A stretch of 64,000 nt of DNA from an uncultured Alphaproteobacteria bacterium (GCA_902826095.1 CADEDN010000003.1:62001-126000); one strand, 5' to 3'. Positions 43,488 through 52,857 are shown, counted from the first letter of the stretch. A program made the numbers and translations. Notes: a model not told the origin generated them from the sequence alone.

Positions 43488-44792
43488 CTACGATCCGAAC
43501 ACTCGGCGGAAAATCGTGTCGACATGTTTGGCGTGGTAGGCGTCGTCGAACAGCGCTTCGAGCGTTTTGGCCGGAAGTTTCGCGGCGACTTCGGGGTCGG
43601 CTTTGAGATTGCCGAGAAACGTTCCTTCGCCGCGCCAGGCGGGCATCGCGCTGCGCTGGACGAGACGGTAGGAGTCTTCGCGCGAGACGCCGGCCTGGGT
43701 GAGCGCCAGCAACACACGCTGCGAATGGACGAGGCCGCCGAGCCGGTTGAGGTTCTCGAGCATCCTGTCGGGGTAAACCACAAGATTTTCAATGACGCCT
43801 GCGAGTCTGTTGAGGGCGAAATCGAGGTGGATCGTCGCGTCCGGCGCGATCCCGCGTTCCACCGATGAATGGGAGATGTCGCGCTCATGCCAGAGGGCGA
43901 CATTCTCCATCGCGGGAATGACGCACATGCGGACAAGGCGCGCGAGGCCGGTCAGATTTTCCGTCAGGACGGGATTGCGTTTGTGCGGCATCGCCGAGGA
44001 ACCCTTCTGGCCGGGCGAGAAATATTCCTCCGCTTCCAGAACTTCCGATCGCTGAAGGTGGCGGATCTCGGTGGCGAGGCGTTCAATCGAGGACGCGACG
44101 ACCCCGAGCGCAGCGAAGTAGGCGGCATGACGGTCGCGTGGAATGATCTGCGTCGACACCGGTTCGATCGCGAGGCCCATTTTTTTTGCGACATGGGCTT
44201 CGACCGACGGGTCGATATTCGCGAATGTGCCGACCGCGCCGGAGATGGCGCAGACCGCGATTTCCTCTTGTGCGGTTTCAAGGCGCCGCTTCGCGCGTTC
44301 GAATTCGGCGTAATAGCCGGCGAGTTTGACGCCGAATGTCGTCGGCTCCGCGTGAACGCCGTGGCTGCGGCCGATCGTCAGCGTCATCTTGTGCTCGAAC
44401 GCGCGCTTTTTGAGGGCCGAAAGCACGCGGTCGACGTCTTTGAGAAGTATGTCCGACGCGCGCGCGAGCTGAACCGAAAGGCAGGTGTCAAGCACATCCG
44501 ACGAGGTCATGCCCTGATGCACGAACCGCGCTTCAGGGCCGACGATTTCGGCAAGGTGGGTGAGGAACGCGATGACGTCGTGCTTGACTTCGCGCTCGAT
44601 TGAATCGATGCGCTCGACATCGAAGGCGGCGTTGCGGCCTTTTTCCCAGACTTTCGCCGCGGCCTCTTTCGGAATGATTCCGAGCGCGGCCATTTGATCG
44701 GCGGCGTGCGCTTCGATTTCGAACCAGATCTTGAAGCGCGTTTGAGGCGACCAGATCGCCGTCATCTCTTCGCGGGCGTAGCGAGGGATCAT
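43488..44792 (-). CDS. purB: Adenylosuccinate lyase
   Basis: The 434-residue protein is the short-form PurB. It has MIPRYAREEMTAIWSPQTRFKIWFEIE at the start, VHQGMTSSDVLDTC, TIGRSHGVHAEPTTFGVKLA, and the superfamily signature GSSAMPHKRNP with the catalytic Ser. It cleaves SAICAR and adenylosuccinate to fumarate plus AICAR or AMP in purine synthesis. The start matches the family. Upstream lies a small HhH membrane protein on the same strand, with 66 bases between. Confidence 0.97.
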   Translation of the reverse strand: MIPRYAREEMTAIWSPQTRFKIWFEIEAHAADQMAALGIIPKEAAAKVWEKGRNAAFDVERIDSIEREVKHDVIAFLTHLAEIVGPEARFVHQGMTSSDVLDTCLSVQLARASDILLKDVDRVLSALKKRAFEHKMTLTIGRSHGVHAEPTTFGVKLAGYYAEFERAKRRLETAQEEIAVCAISGAVGTFANIDPSVEAHVAKKMGLAIEPVSTQIIPRDRHAAYFAALGVVASSIERLATEIRHLQRSEVLEAEEYFSPGQKGSSAMPHKRNPVLTENLTGLARLVRMCVIPAMENVALWHERDISHSSVERGIAPDATIHLDFALNRLAGVIENLVVYPDRMLENLNRLGGLVHSQRVLLALTQAGVSREDSYRLVQRSAMPAWRGEGTFLGNLKADPEVAAKLPAKTLEALFDDAYHAKHVDTIFRRVFGS

Positions 44793-44858
44793 GCCGAGGC
44801 TCCTTTCAGCGCCGACTACGCCGCCGCCGACAGCCTGTCAAAATCTCAGGCATGGCCT

Positions 44859-45239
44859 TTAGCGCAGGCTCGACGCCTGTTCGGACCAGCGCTCGCGGGA
44901 AATCCGGCCCGGTTCATTGAGCCGGATTTCGACCCAGCGCGCCGCACCGTCGTCCCAGGCGGCGATTTGCCGAAGGTGATAGACGCCGAGATCGTTCAGC
45001 CGCTTTTCTGTCGCGCGGTCGATGCCGATGATCTGGGTGAGATCGTCCTGCTGGCCGTCCGGCCTGTCGAGAAGCATGGCGGGCGCGCTTGCAAGACCTG
45101 CTGACTCGTCGAGCGCGCCTGATTTGTCAGCCGCCGCCGTGCGTCGCCCGCGAGCGCTGAACACCCAGACGCCAGCGGCGGCGCCGGCCAGGAAGGCGAC
45201 AAGGAGGAGCAGCCACATTTGGGAGATGAGCCAGAGCAT
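44859..45239 (-). CDS. Membrane-anchored helix-hairpin-helix protein
   Basis: ATG 45239 gives 126 residues: one N-terminal transmembrane helix (WLLLLVAFLAGAAAGVWVF), a linker, and a C-terminal helix-hairpin-helix domain LTQIIGIDRATEKRLNDLGVYHLRQIAAW with RISRERWSEQASSL. This resembles the NuoE-tail type HhH that reads IGIGPKLEKKLNELGVYHFDQIAAW. The function is unknown. It lies 8 bases after the OmpA-family gene on the same strand, so the two are likely co-transcribed. Confidence 0.78.
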   Translation of the reverse strand: MLWLISQMWLLLLVAFLAGAAAGVWVFSARGRRTAAADKSGALDESAGLASAPAMLLDRPDGQQDDLTQIIGIDRATEKRLNDLGVYHLRQIAAWDDGAARWVEIRLNEPGRISRERWSEQASSLR

Positions 45240-45247
45240 GGGATCGG

Positions 45248-46363
45248 TTAGTCCGATTCCCCGCCGCCCGCATCGACGACAAAGTCGATGCGCCGATTGC
45301 GGCTTTGGCCGGATTGCGTCCTGTTTGATGCGATTGGGCGCGTCTCGCCATAGGCTTTGACTTCGAAGGACGCCGCCGGATCGAGTCCGTCGAGATAGGC
45401 CTTCACGGCGCCGGCGCGACGCTTGCTGAGCGCGAAATTCGCGGCGCGCGAGCCTTCGGAGTCGGTGTGGCCCTCGATGATGATCGTCTGGCGCATGCAA
45501 GAATCAATCTGTCCGGCGAAGCTGTCGAGGAATGCGCGATCATTGGCGCTAAGGCGCGCGCTGTCTTGCCGGAATGTCAGCCTGCGTCCGTTCATCGCTC
45601 GGTTGATGGCGGCCTGGCACGCCTTCGGATCGACTTCCGCCAAGGCGACCGTGTCCGGCGCCGCCGGCCTTTCGATGGCGACGGCAAAGGCGAAGTCGCC
45701 CCCCGCGCCGGCGATCAGGCTCTCGGCCGCATCGGCTTTCGCCGCATCGTCCGTCGCGCCGGAAAGCGAGAAGGTCGCGCCCTGCTGACGCAAGTCGCCG
45801 TGATCAAGGAGCGACAACGCTTGCATGCCGGCGCTTGCCGCCGACAGCCAGGCGGCTTCATCGGCAATTGGACCAAGCGCCGTCTTGTCGGAAAGCGTGA
45901 AAGATTTTTCGGTTGAGAACGCGCCCACCAGCGCTGCGCGCGCGTCGTCATTCGGCGTCATGCCGCCGAAGGTCAAAACCCCATCGCGATAGGCTGCCTC
46001 AAATTTGTATTCCTCAATCGCGACGTATTTCGGCGGCGGCGGGGCAATCCTGATCGCGCTCGAATCGACGCGCGTGACGCCGCCGAGCGCGCCGCCGCCG
46101 GGACCGACAGCTTTCAGCGCGACATTGATTGCGCTCCGGCGCGCCGCTTCGTCCGGCGCGACCCCGGACAAGTGAACGACCTGGCCGTCCATGACGGCGC
46201 TCGCCCAGGAATGGCCCGCGGCGGCGAGGCTCGCCTTCGCCGCGCCGTCAAGATGGCGTTCAAGTTTCGCCGCGCCGAGCGGCCCGTGGACCATAGCCGC
46301 TCCGAGGAGCGCAAAGCCGAACCCGCCAACCGCCGCCTTTGTCCACGTCGACGCCACTGCCAT
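45248..46363 (-). CDS. OmpA-family protein with BON-like repeats
   Basis: The 371-residue protein has an N-terminal transmembrane or uncleaved signal segment (residues 8-27), two or three BON-like domains (WASAVMDGQVVHLSGVAPDEAARR, YRDGVLTFGGMTPNDDAR, GATFSLSGATDDAAKADA) and a C-terminal OmpA domain (IIIEGHTDSEGSRAANFALSKRRAGAVKAYL, FEVKAYGETRPIASNRTQSGQSRNRRIDFVV). The OmpA domain should bind peptidoglycan. It probably forms an envelope scaffold with the HhH membrane protein downstream. Confidence 0.9.
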   Translation of the reverse strand: MAVASTWTKAAVGGFGFALLGAAMVHGPLGAAKLERHLDGAAKASLAAAGHSWASAVMDGQVVHLSGVAPDEAARRSAINVALKAVGPGGGALGGVTRVDSSAIRIAPPPPKYVAIEEYKFEAAYRDGVLTFGGMTPNDDARAALVGAFSTEKSFTLSDKTALGPIADEAAWLSAASAGMQALSLLDHGDLRQQGATFSLSGATDDAAKADAAESLIAGAGGDFAFAVAIERPAAPDTVALAEVDPKACQAAINRAMNGRRLTFRQDSARLSANDRAFLDSFAGQIDSCMRQTIIIEGHTDSEGSRAANFALSKRRAGAVKAYLDGLDPAASFEVKAYGETRPIASNRTQSGQSRNRRIDFVVDAGGGESD

Positions 46364-46593
46364 CCCAGTCGTTCAGCCCTTGCCTCGCACTGCCTGAAGT
46401 CCTGGCAAGCCGGCGCGGCGCATCCTTCTTAATGCGAACAAATCCCGGCTTGCAATTCAAGCGCCATGCCTGCGCTGGTTGAATTTCCCCCAAGTCGGTC
46501 GCGTTCGGCTATTTTTCGCGCCACGGTTGCGACAGCACTGTTCGCCATGCGAATCGGCGGAGGCAATTTGCGTAATCCATCCGGCGAGGCGCT

Positions 46594-48423
46594 GTGCCCG
46601 ATCATACTCAAGCCTTGAACCCGATCGACGACCTCGATGAAAAGACGGCGCCGTCGCGGCTCGCGCTTCCGGCGATGGCGATGCCGGCGTCGCGAAAGCG
46701 CTGGGTCCTGAAGGCCGCCTCGATCGCTGACGCCGAGGCGATCGAAGCGGCGACCGGAGTCCCGTCGGTCATCGCGCGCCTCCTCGCTGCGCGCGGCGTC
46801 AAGGCGGGAGAGGCCGAGCGCTATCTCAATCCGAGTTTGCGCGACGCGCTCGCCGATCCCTCGACGCTCGCCGACATGGACCGCGCCGCCGACCGCATCG
46901 CCGGGGCGATCATGACGGGCGAACGCTGCGGCGTCTTTGGCGACTATGACGTCGACGGCACTTGCGGCTCGGCCGTGCTGAAAGAGTATTTCAAGACGCT
47001 TGGCGCGCCGCTCGACGTTTACCTCCCGGACCGGATGCTTGAAGGATACGGGCCAACGATCGAAGCCTTCCGCACGCTGAAAGACGGCGGCGTCCGCATC
47101 ATCATGACGGTCGATTGCGGCGCGGCCGCGCATGAAGCGATCGCGGCGGCGGCGAGGGAAGATCTCGAAATTGTCATTCTCGATCATCATCAGATGGACG
47201 GTCCGCCGCCGGCCGGCGCCTACGCGACCGTCAATCCGAACCGCGCGGACGACCGGTCGGGGCTTAAAGGCCTTTCAGCCGCCGGCGTCGTTTTCATGAC
47301 GATCGTCGCGGTCAACCGCGCGCTGCGAAAGGCCGGTTATTTCAAGGTTCGGCCTGAGCCCGATATCCGGCAATTTCTCGATCTCGTCGCGCTTGGTCTT
47401 GTCTGCGACGTCATGCCGATGACCGGCCTGACGCGGGTTCTGACGGCGCAGGGACTAAAAGTGCTGCGCAATGGCGGCAATGCCGGGCTGCAGCAGCTCG
47501 GCGCGCGCGCCGGCATGAGCGGCCCGGCGAGCGCCTATGACCTCGGATTTCTGCTCGGCCCGCGCATCAATGCCGCCGGGCGGATCGGCCATGCGCGCCT
47601 CGCCTTCGATCTTTTGACGACGGACGATCCGGTGCGGCGTGCGCTCCTCGCCGAGAAGCTGCATGTGATGAACGCCGAACGTCAGGACATTGAAAGCGAC
47701 GTCCAGCAGCAGGCGATCGCGCAGATTGAGAACGCCGGCGCACACCACGAGGCGGTGATCGTCGCCGCGGGCGAGGGGTGGCACGCCGGCGTCGTCGGCA
47801 TCGTCGCCGGGCGGCTGAAAGACCGCTATGAAAGGCCGGCGATCGTCATCGGCGTTGAAAACGGCGTCGGGAAAGGGTCGGCGCGGTCGCTCTCGGGCGT
47901 CGATATCGGCGGCGCGATCCGCGCGGCGCGCCAACAGGGATTGCTGATCGCCGGCGGCGGCCATGAAATGGCGGCGGGCCTCACCATCGCGGCTGACGCC
48001 ATTCCGGCGTTCACGCGCTTTCTGATCGACCGATGCCGCGCGGATGTCGAGCGCGCGCTCCTTCATCAGACGCGCGAGATCGACGGGATCATCGCGCCGT
48101 CAGCCGTCTGCGGCGCTTTCGCCGGGATGATCGCGCAAGCGGGACCCTTCGGCCCTGGCAATCCTGAACCGGTCTTCGTCTTGACGTCATTGCGTGTTGA
48201 TCGCGCAAAGCCGGTCGGCGCCGGTCATCTTGCCTGCGATCTCGTCAATGATGTCGGCGAACGCGTTCGCGCCATCGCCTTTCGCGCGCTCGGCGAGCCG
48301 CTCGGCGAACTCTTGTCGACGCGGGGAAGACTCCACGTCGCCGGCCGCGTCAAAGCGGATTCCTGGCGCGGCGAGGGAGCCGCCCAGCTTCACATTCTCG
48401 ACGCGGCGAAAGCCGCGCCCTGA
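46594..48423 (+). CDS. recJ: Single-stranded-DNA exonuclease RecJ
   Basis: The 609-residue protein starts at GTG 46594. It has the DHH motifs GDYDVDGTCG (I), TVDCGAAAHE (II) and ILDHHQMDG (III), then the DHHA1 part with GGGHEMAAGLTI, and a C-terminal OB-like region. RecJ degrades 5'-ended single strands in recombination and mismatch repair. The N-terminal 40 residues are less conserved, so the start may be further in. It is divergent from the OmpA gene, with 230 bases of unannotated DNA between, and a tRNA-Glu gene follows 78 bases after. Confidence 0.95.
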   Translation: MPDHTQALNPIDDLDEKTAPSRLALPAMAMPASRKRWVLKAASIADAEAIEAATGVPSVIARLLAARGVKAGEAERYLNPSLRDALADPSTLADMDRAADRIAGAIMTGERCGVFGDYDVDGTCGSAVLKEYFKTLGAPLDVYLPDRMLEGYGPTIEAFRTLKDGGVRIIMTVDCGAAAHEAIAAAAREDLEIVILDHHQMDGPPPAGAYATVNPNRADDRSGLKGLSAAGVVFMTIVAVNRALRKAGYFKVRPEPDIRQFLDLVALGLVCDVMPMTGLTRVLTAQGLKVLRNGGNAGLQQLGARAGMSGPASAYDLGFLLGPRINAAGRIGHARLAFDLLTTDDPVRRALLAEKLHVMNAERQDIESDVQQQAIAQIENAGAHHEAVIVAAGEGWHAGVVGIVAGRLKDRYERPAIVIGVENGVGKGSARSLSGVDIGGAIRAARQQGLLIAGGGHEMAAGLTIAADAIPAFTRFLIDRCRADVERALLHQTREIDGIIAPSAVCGAFAGMIAQAGPFGPGNPEPVFVLTSLRVDRAKPVGAGHLACDLVNDVGERVRAIAFRALGEPLGELLSTRGRLHVAGRVKADSWRGEGAAQLHILDAAKAAP

Positions 48424-48501
48424 CGGCCATGTCGGCACTTGCGCGGCCTGCAAATCCTCGCCTATACAGCGCCCCTCGCTGTTGCGAGCGCGCATCGCTG
48501 C

Positions 48502-48576
48502 GGGCCCTTCGTCTATCGGTTAGGACGTCAGGTTTTCAACCTGAAAAGAGGGGTTCGACTCCCCTAGGGCCTGCCA
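48502..48576 (+). tRNA. tRNA-Glu (anticodon TTC)
   Basis: A 75-base tRNA with encoded CCA. The acceptor stem pairs GGGCCCT with AGGGCCT, with one G1-U72 wobble, the anticodon stem TCAGG/CCTGA encloses TTTTCAA giving TTC, and the T-arm is GGGGTTCGACTCCCC. Confidence 0.95.
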
Positions 48577-48689
48577 GACGCCGAGCCTCAATGAGCTGGT
48601 CTTCAGCCAGGCGTTCAATCGCCTTGGGGAAAAACAAGTGTGTCGCGCAAGCGCCACGTGCCGCGCCAAAGCCGTTCCTGGGCCTATCG

Positions 48690-48748
48690 TTAACCATTCA
48701 GCACATTGATTTTCTCACTGATTTCCGATGTATTAATGGTTCGTAAAC
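48690..48748. promoter_or_regulatory. Possible CtrA-like sites upstream of the YbjN gene
   Basis: TTAACCAT at 48690-48697 and TTAATGGTTCGTAAAC at 48733-48748 form a spaced inverted pair of AACCATT and TTAA-N7-TAAA, like CtrA sites with one mismatch. They lie 25-83 bases before the GTG start. Confidence 0.35.
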
Positions 48749-48772
48749 GGGTGCCAGTAGCGGAGGGGCGTC

Positions 48773-49228
48773 GTGATCAGGAATTTGGCAGGAGCGGCAG
48801 TCGCCGCGTTTGTGATGGTTGCGCCTCTTTCCGGGGCGCTGGCGGCCGGCGTTTCAAAGACACAGATCGCGTCGTCCCTGGAATCGAAGGGATATTCGGT
48901 CCAAGACTTCAAGCCGAACATGCTGGCGGTTGTCGTCGGCGAGCATGTGGTCCTTGTCGGGGTCGACGGCTCTGACGCGGACGTTTCCTATATCACCTAC
49001 CTCAACGATGTCAGACTCGGCGAGGGCGGTCATAAATTCCTGAGCAAATTCAATAGTGAAGTGAAATTTGGCCGGGCCTATCTCGACCGCGACGGCGATG
49101 TCGCGCTGCAGATGGACCGCAATTCCAACGGCGGCGTCACGATGCAAAACGTCGAGTCGGATTTCGAAGTGTTCCTGCTGCTGATCTCGAAATTCCTTTC
49201 GGATTACGAGGCCCAGGGCTCGGTCTAG
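48773..49228 (+). CDS. Secreted YbjN-domain protein
   Basis: The 151-residue protein begins at GTG 48773 after GGAGGGG and has a signal peptide cut near GALAAG. The mature domain SKTQIASSLESKGYSVQDFKPNMLAVVVGEHVVLVGVDG, FNSEVKFGRAYLDRDGDVALQMD, ESDFEVFLLLISKFL matches the YbjN fold (Pfam YbjN / type III chaperone-like). YbjN in E. coli is cytoplasmic, while this protein appears to be exported. The function is unknown. Candidate CtrA-type sites precede it. Confidence 0.82.
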   Translation: MIRNLAGAAVAAFVMVAPLSGALAAGVSKTQIASSLESKGYSVQDFKPNMLAVVVGEHVVLVGVDGSDADVSYITYLNDVRLGEGGHKFLSKFNSEVKFGRAYLDRDGDVALQMDRNSNGGVTMQNVESDFEVFLLLISKFLSDYEAQGSV

Positions 49229-49468
49229 CGCGCGGCGCCAGCGAGGTCCTCGCCCTGCGGGAGGCTGCCGCGCGGGTAGAACAGGGCGGGCCGGTTTCGC
49301 CAATTTGGTGTAAAGTGAGATTTGATTACAACTAGGAAGGGCGGAGCGGGTAAGGCTTGGAAAAAGCAAGCGAGTCAGTCGATTAGTCTGCGTTGGCCAA
49401 TTCAGGCATGACCTTTCGGGCGGAGACAAAGCCGGCGCTCGATAAAACTGACGGGGATGAAGGCTTCT

Positions 49469-50011
49469 ATGGCGGAGACTTCTGGGGGCGCGCTCAGCGC
49501 CAAGTCGCCTGAAGAGCGGGAAGAAACCTTCAGAGTTGAAGGCGTCGTCAAGTGGTTCGACCCGACGAAGGGCTACGGTTTCCTGATCGCCAGCAATGGC
49601 GGCGGGGATGTTCTCATCCATTCGTCCTGTCTGCGCGACATCGGGCGTTCTACCGCGCGCGAAGGCGCGACCATCATCTGCGATGCGGTCAGGCGAACTA
49701 AAGGGCTGCAGGCGCTGAAGATCATCGACATTGACGACAGCACCGCAACGCCGCTGACGCCGCCGACGTCGATGGCGAACCAGACGCCGGCTGGCGATTA
49801 CAAGCGCGCGACCGTCAAATGGTTCAATCGGGCGAAGGGCTACGGATTCCTGACGCGCGGCGACGGCACGGAAGACATCTTCCTGCATATGGAAACCCTG
49901 CGTAAATGCGGCATGGGCGAAGTCATTCAGGGTCAACGCGTGCAGGTTTCCTTCGCGGCTGGCTCAAAGGGCCTCCTTGCGATTGAAATTCGTCCGGACC
50001 CGGAAAACTGA
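49469..50011 (+). CDS. Double cold-shock-domain protein
   Basis: ATG 49469 is preceded by GAAGG 5 bases upstream; ATG 49457 is an alternative. The 180-residue protein holds two cold shock domains: [31 protein letters not shown] and [28 protein letters not shown], joined by a linker rich in Thr and Pro. Each has RNP1-like KGYGFL and RNP2-like motifs for single-stranded nucleic-acid binding. Two-CSD proteins of this type are typical of alphaproteobacteria and control stationary or cold response. The DUF192 gene begins 13 bases after its stop. Confidence 0.93.
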   Translation: MAETSGGALSAKSPEEREETFRVEGVVKWFDPTKGYGFLIASNGGGDVLIHSSCLRDIGRSTAREGATIICDAVRRTKGLQALKIIDIDDSTATPLTPPTSMANQTPAGDYKRATVKWFNRAKGYGFLTRGDGTEDIFLHMETLRKCGMGEVIQGQRVQVSFAAGSKGLLAIEIRPDPEN

Positions 50012-50024
50012 AGGACGGCGGGAC

Positions 50025-50498
50025 GTGACCATCGCGCGGCGCCTGTTGCTTTTCGGCCTCGTCGCGCTGTTCGGCTCCGCAGCGTCCTGCGCGCCCCGAG
50101 GCGAAGGGTCGCCCGGCGCCGACACGCTGGTGATCGTCTCGGCGACCGGCGAGCACAAGTTCAAGGTTGAAGTGGCTGACAGCGACGAGGAGCGCCAGAT
50201 CGGCCTTATGTACCGGACCGCGATGGCGGAAGACGCCGGCATGCTGTTCGACTTCCGGCACAATGTCGCCGAACATTCGATGTGGATGAAGAACACGCTG
50301 ATCCCGCTCGACATGGCGTTCATCGCGGCGGACGGCCGGATTGCGACCATTGCGGCCGAAACGACGCCCCGCTCGTTGGCGTCGGTCAGCTCGCGCGTCC
50401 CGGTAGCGGCGGTCCTTGAGGTCAATGGCGGACGCCTCGCGGCGCTCGGCGTCAAGGAAGGCGACTTTGTGCGCCATCCGTTTTTCAAGCCTCAATAA
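50025..50498 (+). CDS. DUF192 family exported protein
   Basis: GTG 50025 (AAGGA upstream) gives 157 residues with a signal sequence and a possible weak lipobox at SAASC. The domain shows the DUF192 core RQIGLMYRTAMAEDAGMLFDF, SMWMKNTLIPLDMAFIAADGRI and AAVLEVNGGRLAALGVKEGDFV. The function is unknown, though the family often follows cold shock genes in alphaproteobacteria, as here. A frame starting at 49977 overlaps the cold shock gene and is not needed. Confidence 0.9.
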   Translation: MTIARRLLLFGLVALFGSAASCAPRGEGSPGADTLVIVSATGEHKFKVEVADSDEERQIGLMYRTAMAEDAGMLFDFRHNVAEHSMWMKNTLIPLDMAFIAADGRIATIAAETTPRSLASVSSRVPVAAVLEVNGGRLAALGVKEGDFVRHPFFKPQ

Positions 50499-50549
50499 GC
50501 TTTACAGGCCGGTCAGCATTGGCCAATACGCTCTTCGACGACCGTCGGA

Positions 50550-50626
50550 CGGAGCGTAGCGCAGTCTGGTAGCGCATCTGCTTTGGGAGCAGAGGGCCGC
50601 AGGTTCGAATCCTGCCGCTCCGACCA
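50550..50626 (+). tRNA. tRNA-Pro (anticodon TGG)
   Basis: A 77-base tRNA with encoded CCA. Acceptor CGGAGCG pairs with CGCTCCG, anticodon loop TTTGGGA is on stem TCTGC/GCAGA and reads TGG, and T-arm GCAGGTTCGAATCCTGC is standard. Confidence 0.96.
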
Positions 50627-50656
50627 TCGGTCATTCGACGTTGAGGATCGCGGAAG

Positions 50657-50965
50657 ATGTTTGCGAAGATTTTCCAGCCGGCGAAGACGGCGATGCAGTC
50701 CGGCAAGGCGAAATCCGGTCAATGGGTGCTGGAGTTCGAAGCCGAGGCGGCGCGAAGGATCGACCCGCTGATGGGATGGACGAGCGGCGAGGATACGACC
50801 GCCGGGCAGGTGCGCCTCACTTTTGAAGACAAGGCGGCCGCCGTCAATTACGCGCAATCGCGTTCGATACCCTATCAGCTCGTCGAATCGCGCGCAGCGG
50901 CGCCGGTGGCGAAGGCCTATTCGGACAATTTTTCGTTCAGACGCCGCAAACCCTGGACGCACTGA
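50657..50965 (+). CDS. NADH-ubiquinone oxidoreductase accessory subunit (NDUFS4-like)
   Basis: The 102-residue protein is the alphaproteobacterial ETC complex I subunit related to mitochondrial NDUFS4: FQPAKTAMQSGKAKSGQWVLEFE, DPLMGWTSGEDTTAGQVRLTFEDKAAAVNYAQSRSIPYQLVES, ending SDNFSFRRRKPWTH. It attaches to the peripheral arm of complex I. It lies between tRNA-Pro and tRNA-Arg, a gene order that is common in the class. Confidence 0.95.
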   Translation: MFAKIFQPAKTAMQSGKAKSGQWVLEFEAEAARRIDPLMGWTSGEDTTAGQVRLTFEDKAAAVNYAQSRSIPYQLVESRAAAPVAKAYSDNFSFRRRKPWTH

Positions 50966-50980
50966 CCTTGCGCCGGTTTC

Positions 50981-51057
50981 GACTCCGTAGCTCAGCTGGA
51001 TAGAGCACCCGCCTTCTAAGCGGGCGGTCGCAGGTTCAAGTCCTGCCGGAGTCGCCA
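50981..51057 (+). tRNA. tRNA-Arg (anticodon TCT)
   Basis: A 77-base tRNA with encoded CCA. Acceptor GACTCCG pairs with CGGAGTC, anticodon stem CCCGC/GCGGG encloses CTTCTAA giving TCT, and T-arm GCAGGTTCAAGTCCTGC is standard. Confidence 0.96.
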
Positions 51058-51212
51058 TTTCACTAAACTTGCGATTGCAGTTAGCGCATGAGATCGCGCG
51101 AGCAGTCGATTGCGGGCGCCGAGTGCGCTCGCATTTGACCCTGCCGCTCTCTTCCAGTTAATGTTTTGGGACAGGGGGTATTTTCATAAAAAATTCAGCA
51201 CGGAGGTGGGCC

Positions 51213-52814
51213 ATGCGTGCGTGCGTTTTTTTCAATCGAGCAATTGTTTCCTCCCTACTCTTGTCGACGCAGGCGATCGCGCAGACGCCGCAAGTCTTGG
51301 TTCCATCGGCGCTCATGATTTGGGAGCCGGCATATGTCGAAACGGTGTCGCTGCCGGCGCGCATCCACAAAATCTGGTCGTTGGACGCCGGTGCCGGCGA
51401 GGGGCTGAGGATCATCGCGCAAATCGAGCCGAATTGGGTGTCGCCGCCGACGCTCGCGTTCTGCGACTCCGCGGGCTTGACGAAGTTTCTTGAAAACAGT
51501 TCGGACTCTGGATTGCGCGAAAATTGCCTGGCGCGGCCGATGTCGGCGGCGACCGACGCGATCGCTGTGACATTGCGGGACGCGTCGAAGATTCATGTCG
51601 TCGTCCAGAACGGCAGATTCGCCGAAACGCAAAAAATCAACGTGACGATCGAGAGAGAAAGGCCATTCTCGAAATCCCGCTTCAGCCAAATTCCCGGCGA
51701 AATCGGGGAGATCGGAAAGATGCTGTCCGGGAGCCTTGTCGGTTTCGACCTATCCTGGGCGGTGTCAGCTTGCGGCGAGTCGAACGCTTATTATGAGCCG
51801 CGCCGCAAACGCATCACGCTTTGCGCCGAAATGCTGACGGAAATGGCCCGCCAGGGTCCAATCGCGCAGTCCCCGGTCCTTAACGTATTGATGCATGAGG
51901 TCGGTCACGGTCTCATCGATCAATGGAACCTTCCAGGGGCCGACAATGAGGAAATGGCGGATGAGCTTGGCGCGACATTGATCGTCATCATGACTGCGGG
52001 CGTCGATGAGATTGGGAAGGCGGTCCGCTTTTGGCAGGCGCAAGCGCCGGGAGACGCAGCCCGCATCGAGACAGCGCCATTATGGTCGAGCCCGCATCCG
52101 CTCGCGGTGCAGCGCGGCCGAAAGCTTTCGGCGTTCGCCGATAACCCGGGCTATTATTTAAAGCGCTGGTACCCGATCATCGTCGGTCATTTGAGCGACA
52201 AGGTTCTGCAATCTCATGCCGACGGCGCCCTTCAATATGCCGACGCTGGCTTGGCGCGCGGCGTGCTGATTGCGCGCAACGGGGAAGGGGCGCAGGAGAA
52301 TTACGCCGCGCACGAGGAAGATGACCGGGTCGTCGTCTCGGGCGCGCCCTTCGCCAGATGGCTCGCAGGGATATCCGATCCGGCGCGTCGCGCTGAAATT
52401 TCCGCGCAGCCGCTGCTGGTTGCGCTGATCGCCGATTACATCGACGCGATCGGCAATCCTGCAGCGTTCGGCAGGGCGGTCAATCATGGAACGCCGATTT
52501 GCATGACGGCTTGTCTTGAGGCGGGCGCGCCCGCGATTGAAATCGGCGCAGAGGTCTCCGCGTCGGATTTCGTCAAAATGATCATGAGCACGCGCTTTGG
52601 GCATGACGAAACCGCGCAGAGACGCTGGCGCGCGCTTGAACGGATCGACGCGGTGCTTGCCGGATTGGAGCTTGCCGAGATCACGCTCCCGGCCGCTGAT
52701 GCGAAATATTTCACGAGCGAGTTCCAGGACATCGTCACGCGATCAGAAGCGCTTTCAGGCCGCGCTTTCCCGAATGCGCATCGCCTCATCGACGAGGCGC
52801 GCCGGCGGCAGTGA
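51213..52814 (+). CDS. DUF4344 putative zinc metallopeptidase, secreted
   Basis: The 533-residue protein has a signal peptide ending QAIAQ, then a region of about 150 residues with several Cys, and a zinc-peptidase domain. HEVGH (H228, E229, H232) is followed by NEEMADELGATL, which could supply the third ligand Glu or Asp. This is the DUF4344 putative metallopeptidase layout, with SACGESNAYYEPRRKRITLCAEMLTEM preceding the motif. The product is unusually long, with a C-terminal extension of about 200 residues. It follows tRNA-Arg after 155 bases. The substrate is unknown. Confidence 0.82.
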   Translation: MRACVFFNRAIVSSLLLSTQAIAQTPQVLVPSALMIWEPAYVETVSLPARIHKIWSLDAGAGEGLRIIAQIEPNWVSPPTLAFCDSAGLTKFLENSSDSGLRENCLARPMSAATDAIAVTLRDASKIHVVVQNGRFAETQKINVTIERERPFSKSRFSQIPGEIGEIGKMLSGSLVGFDLSWAVSACGESNAYYEPRRKRITLCAEMLTEMARQGPIAQSPVLNVLMHEVGHGLIDQWNLPGADNEEMADELGATLIVIMTAGVDEIGKAVRFWQAQAPGDAARIETAPLWSSPHPLAVQRGRKLSAFADNPGYYLKRWYPIIVGHLSDKVLQSHADGALQYADAGLARGVLIARNGEGAQENYAAHEEDDRVVVSGAPFARWLAGISDPARRAEISAQPLLVALIADYIDAIGNPAAFGRAVNHGTPICMTACLEAGAPAIEIGAEVSASDFVKMIMSTRFGHDETAQRRWRALERIDAVLAGLELAEITLPAADAKYFTSEFQDIVTRSEALSGRAFPNAHRLIDEARRRQ

Positions 52815-52826
52815 CGAGCGCGAAAA

Positions 52827-52857
52827 GGCGCGCCCTCTTTTGATCCGAGGGCGCGCC
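52827..52857 (-). terminator. Hairpin terminator, minus-strand direction
   Basis: An 11-bp perfect stem, GGCGCGCCCTC at 52827-52837 with GAGGGCGCGCC at 52847-52857, is followed on the minus strand by TTTT. It probably ends the PEGA lipoprotein transcript and may also stop the metallopeptidase mRNA. Confidence 0.7.
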
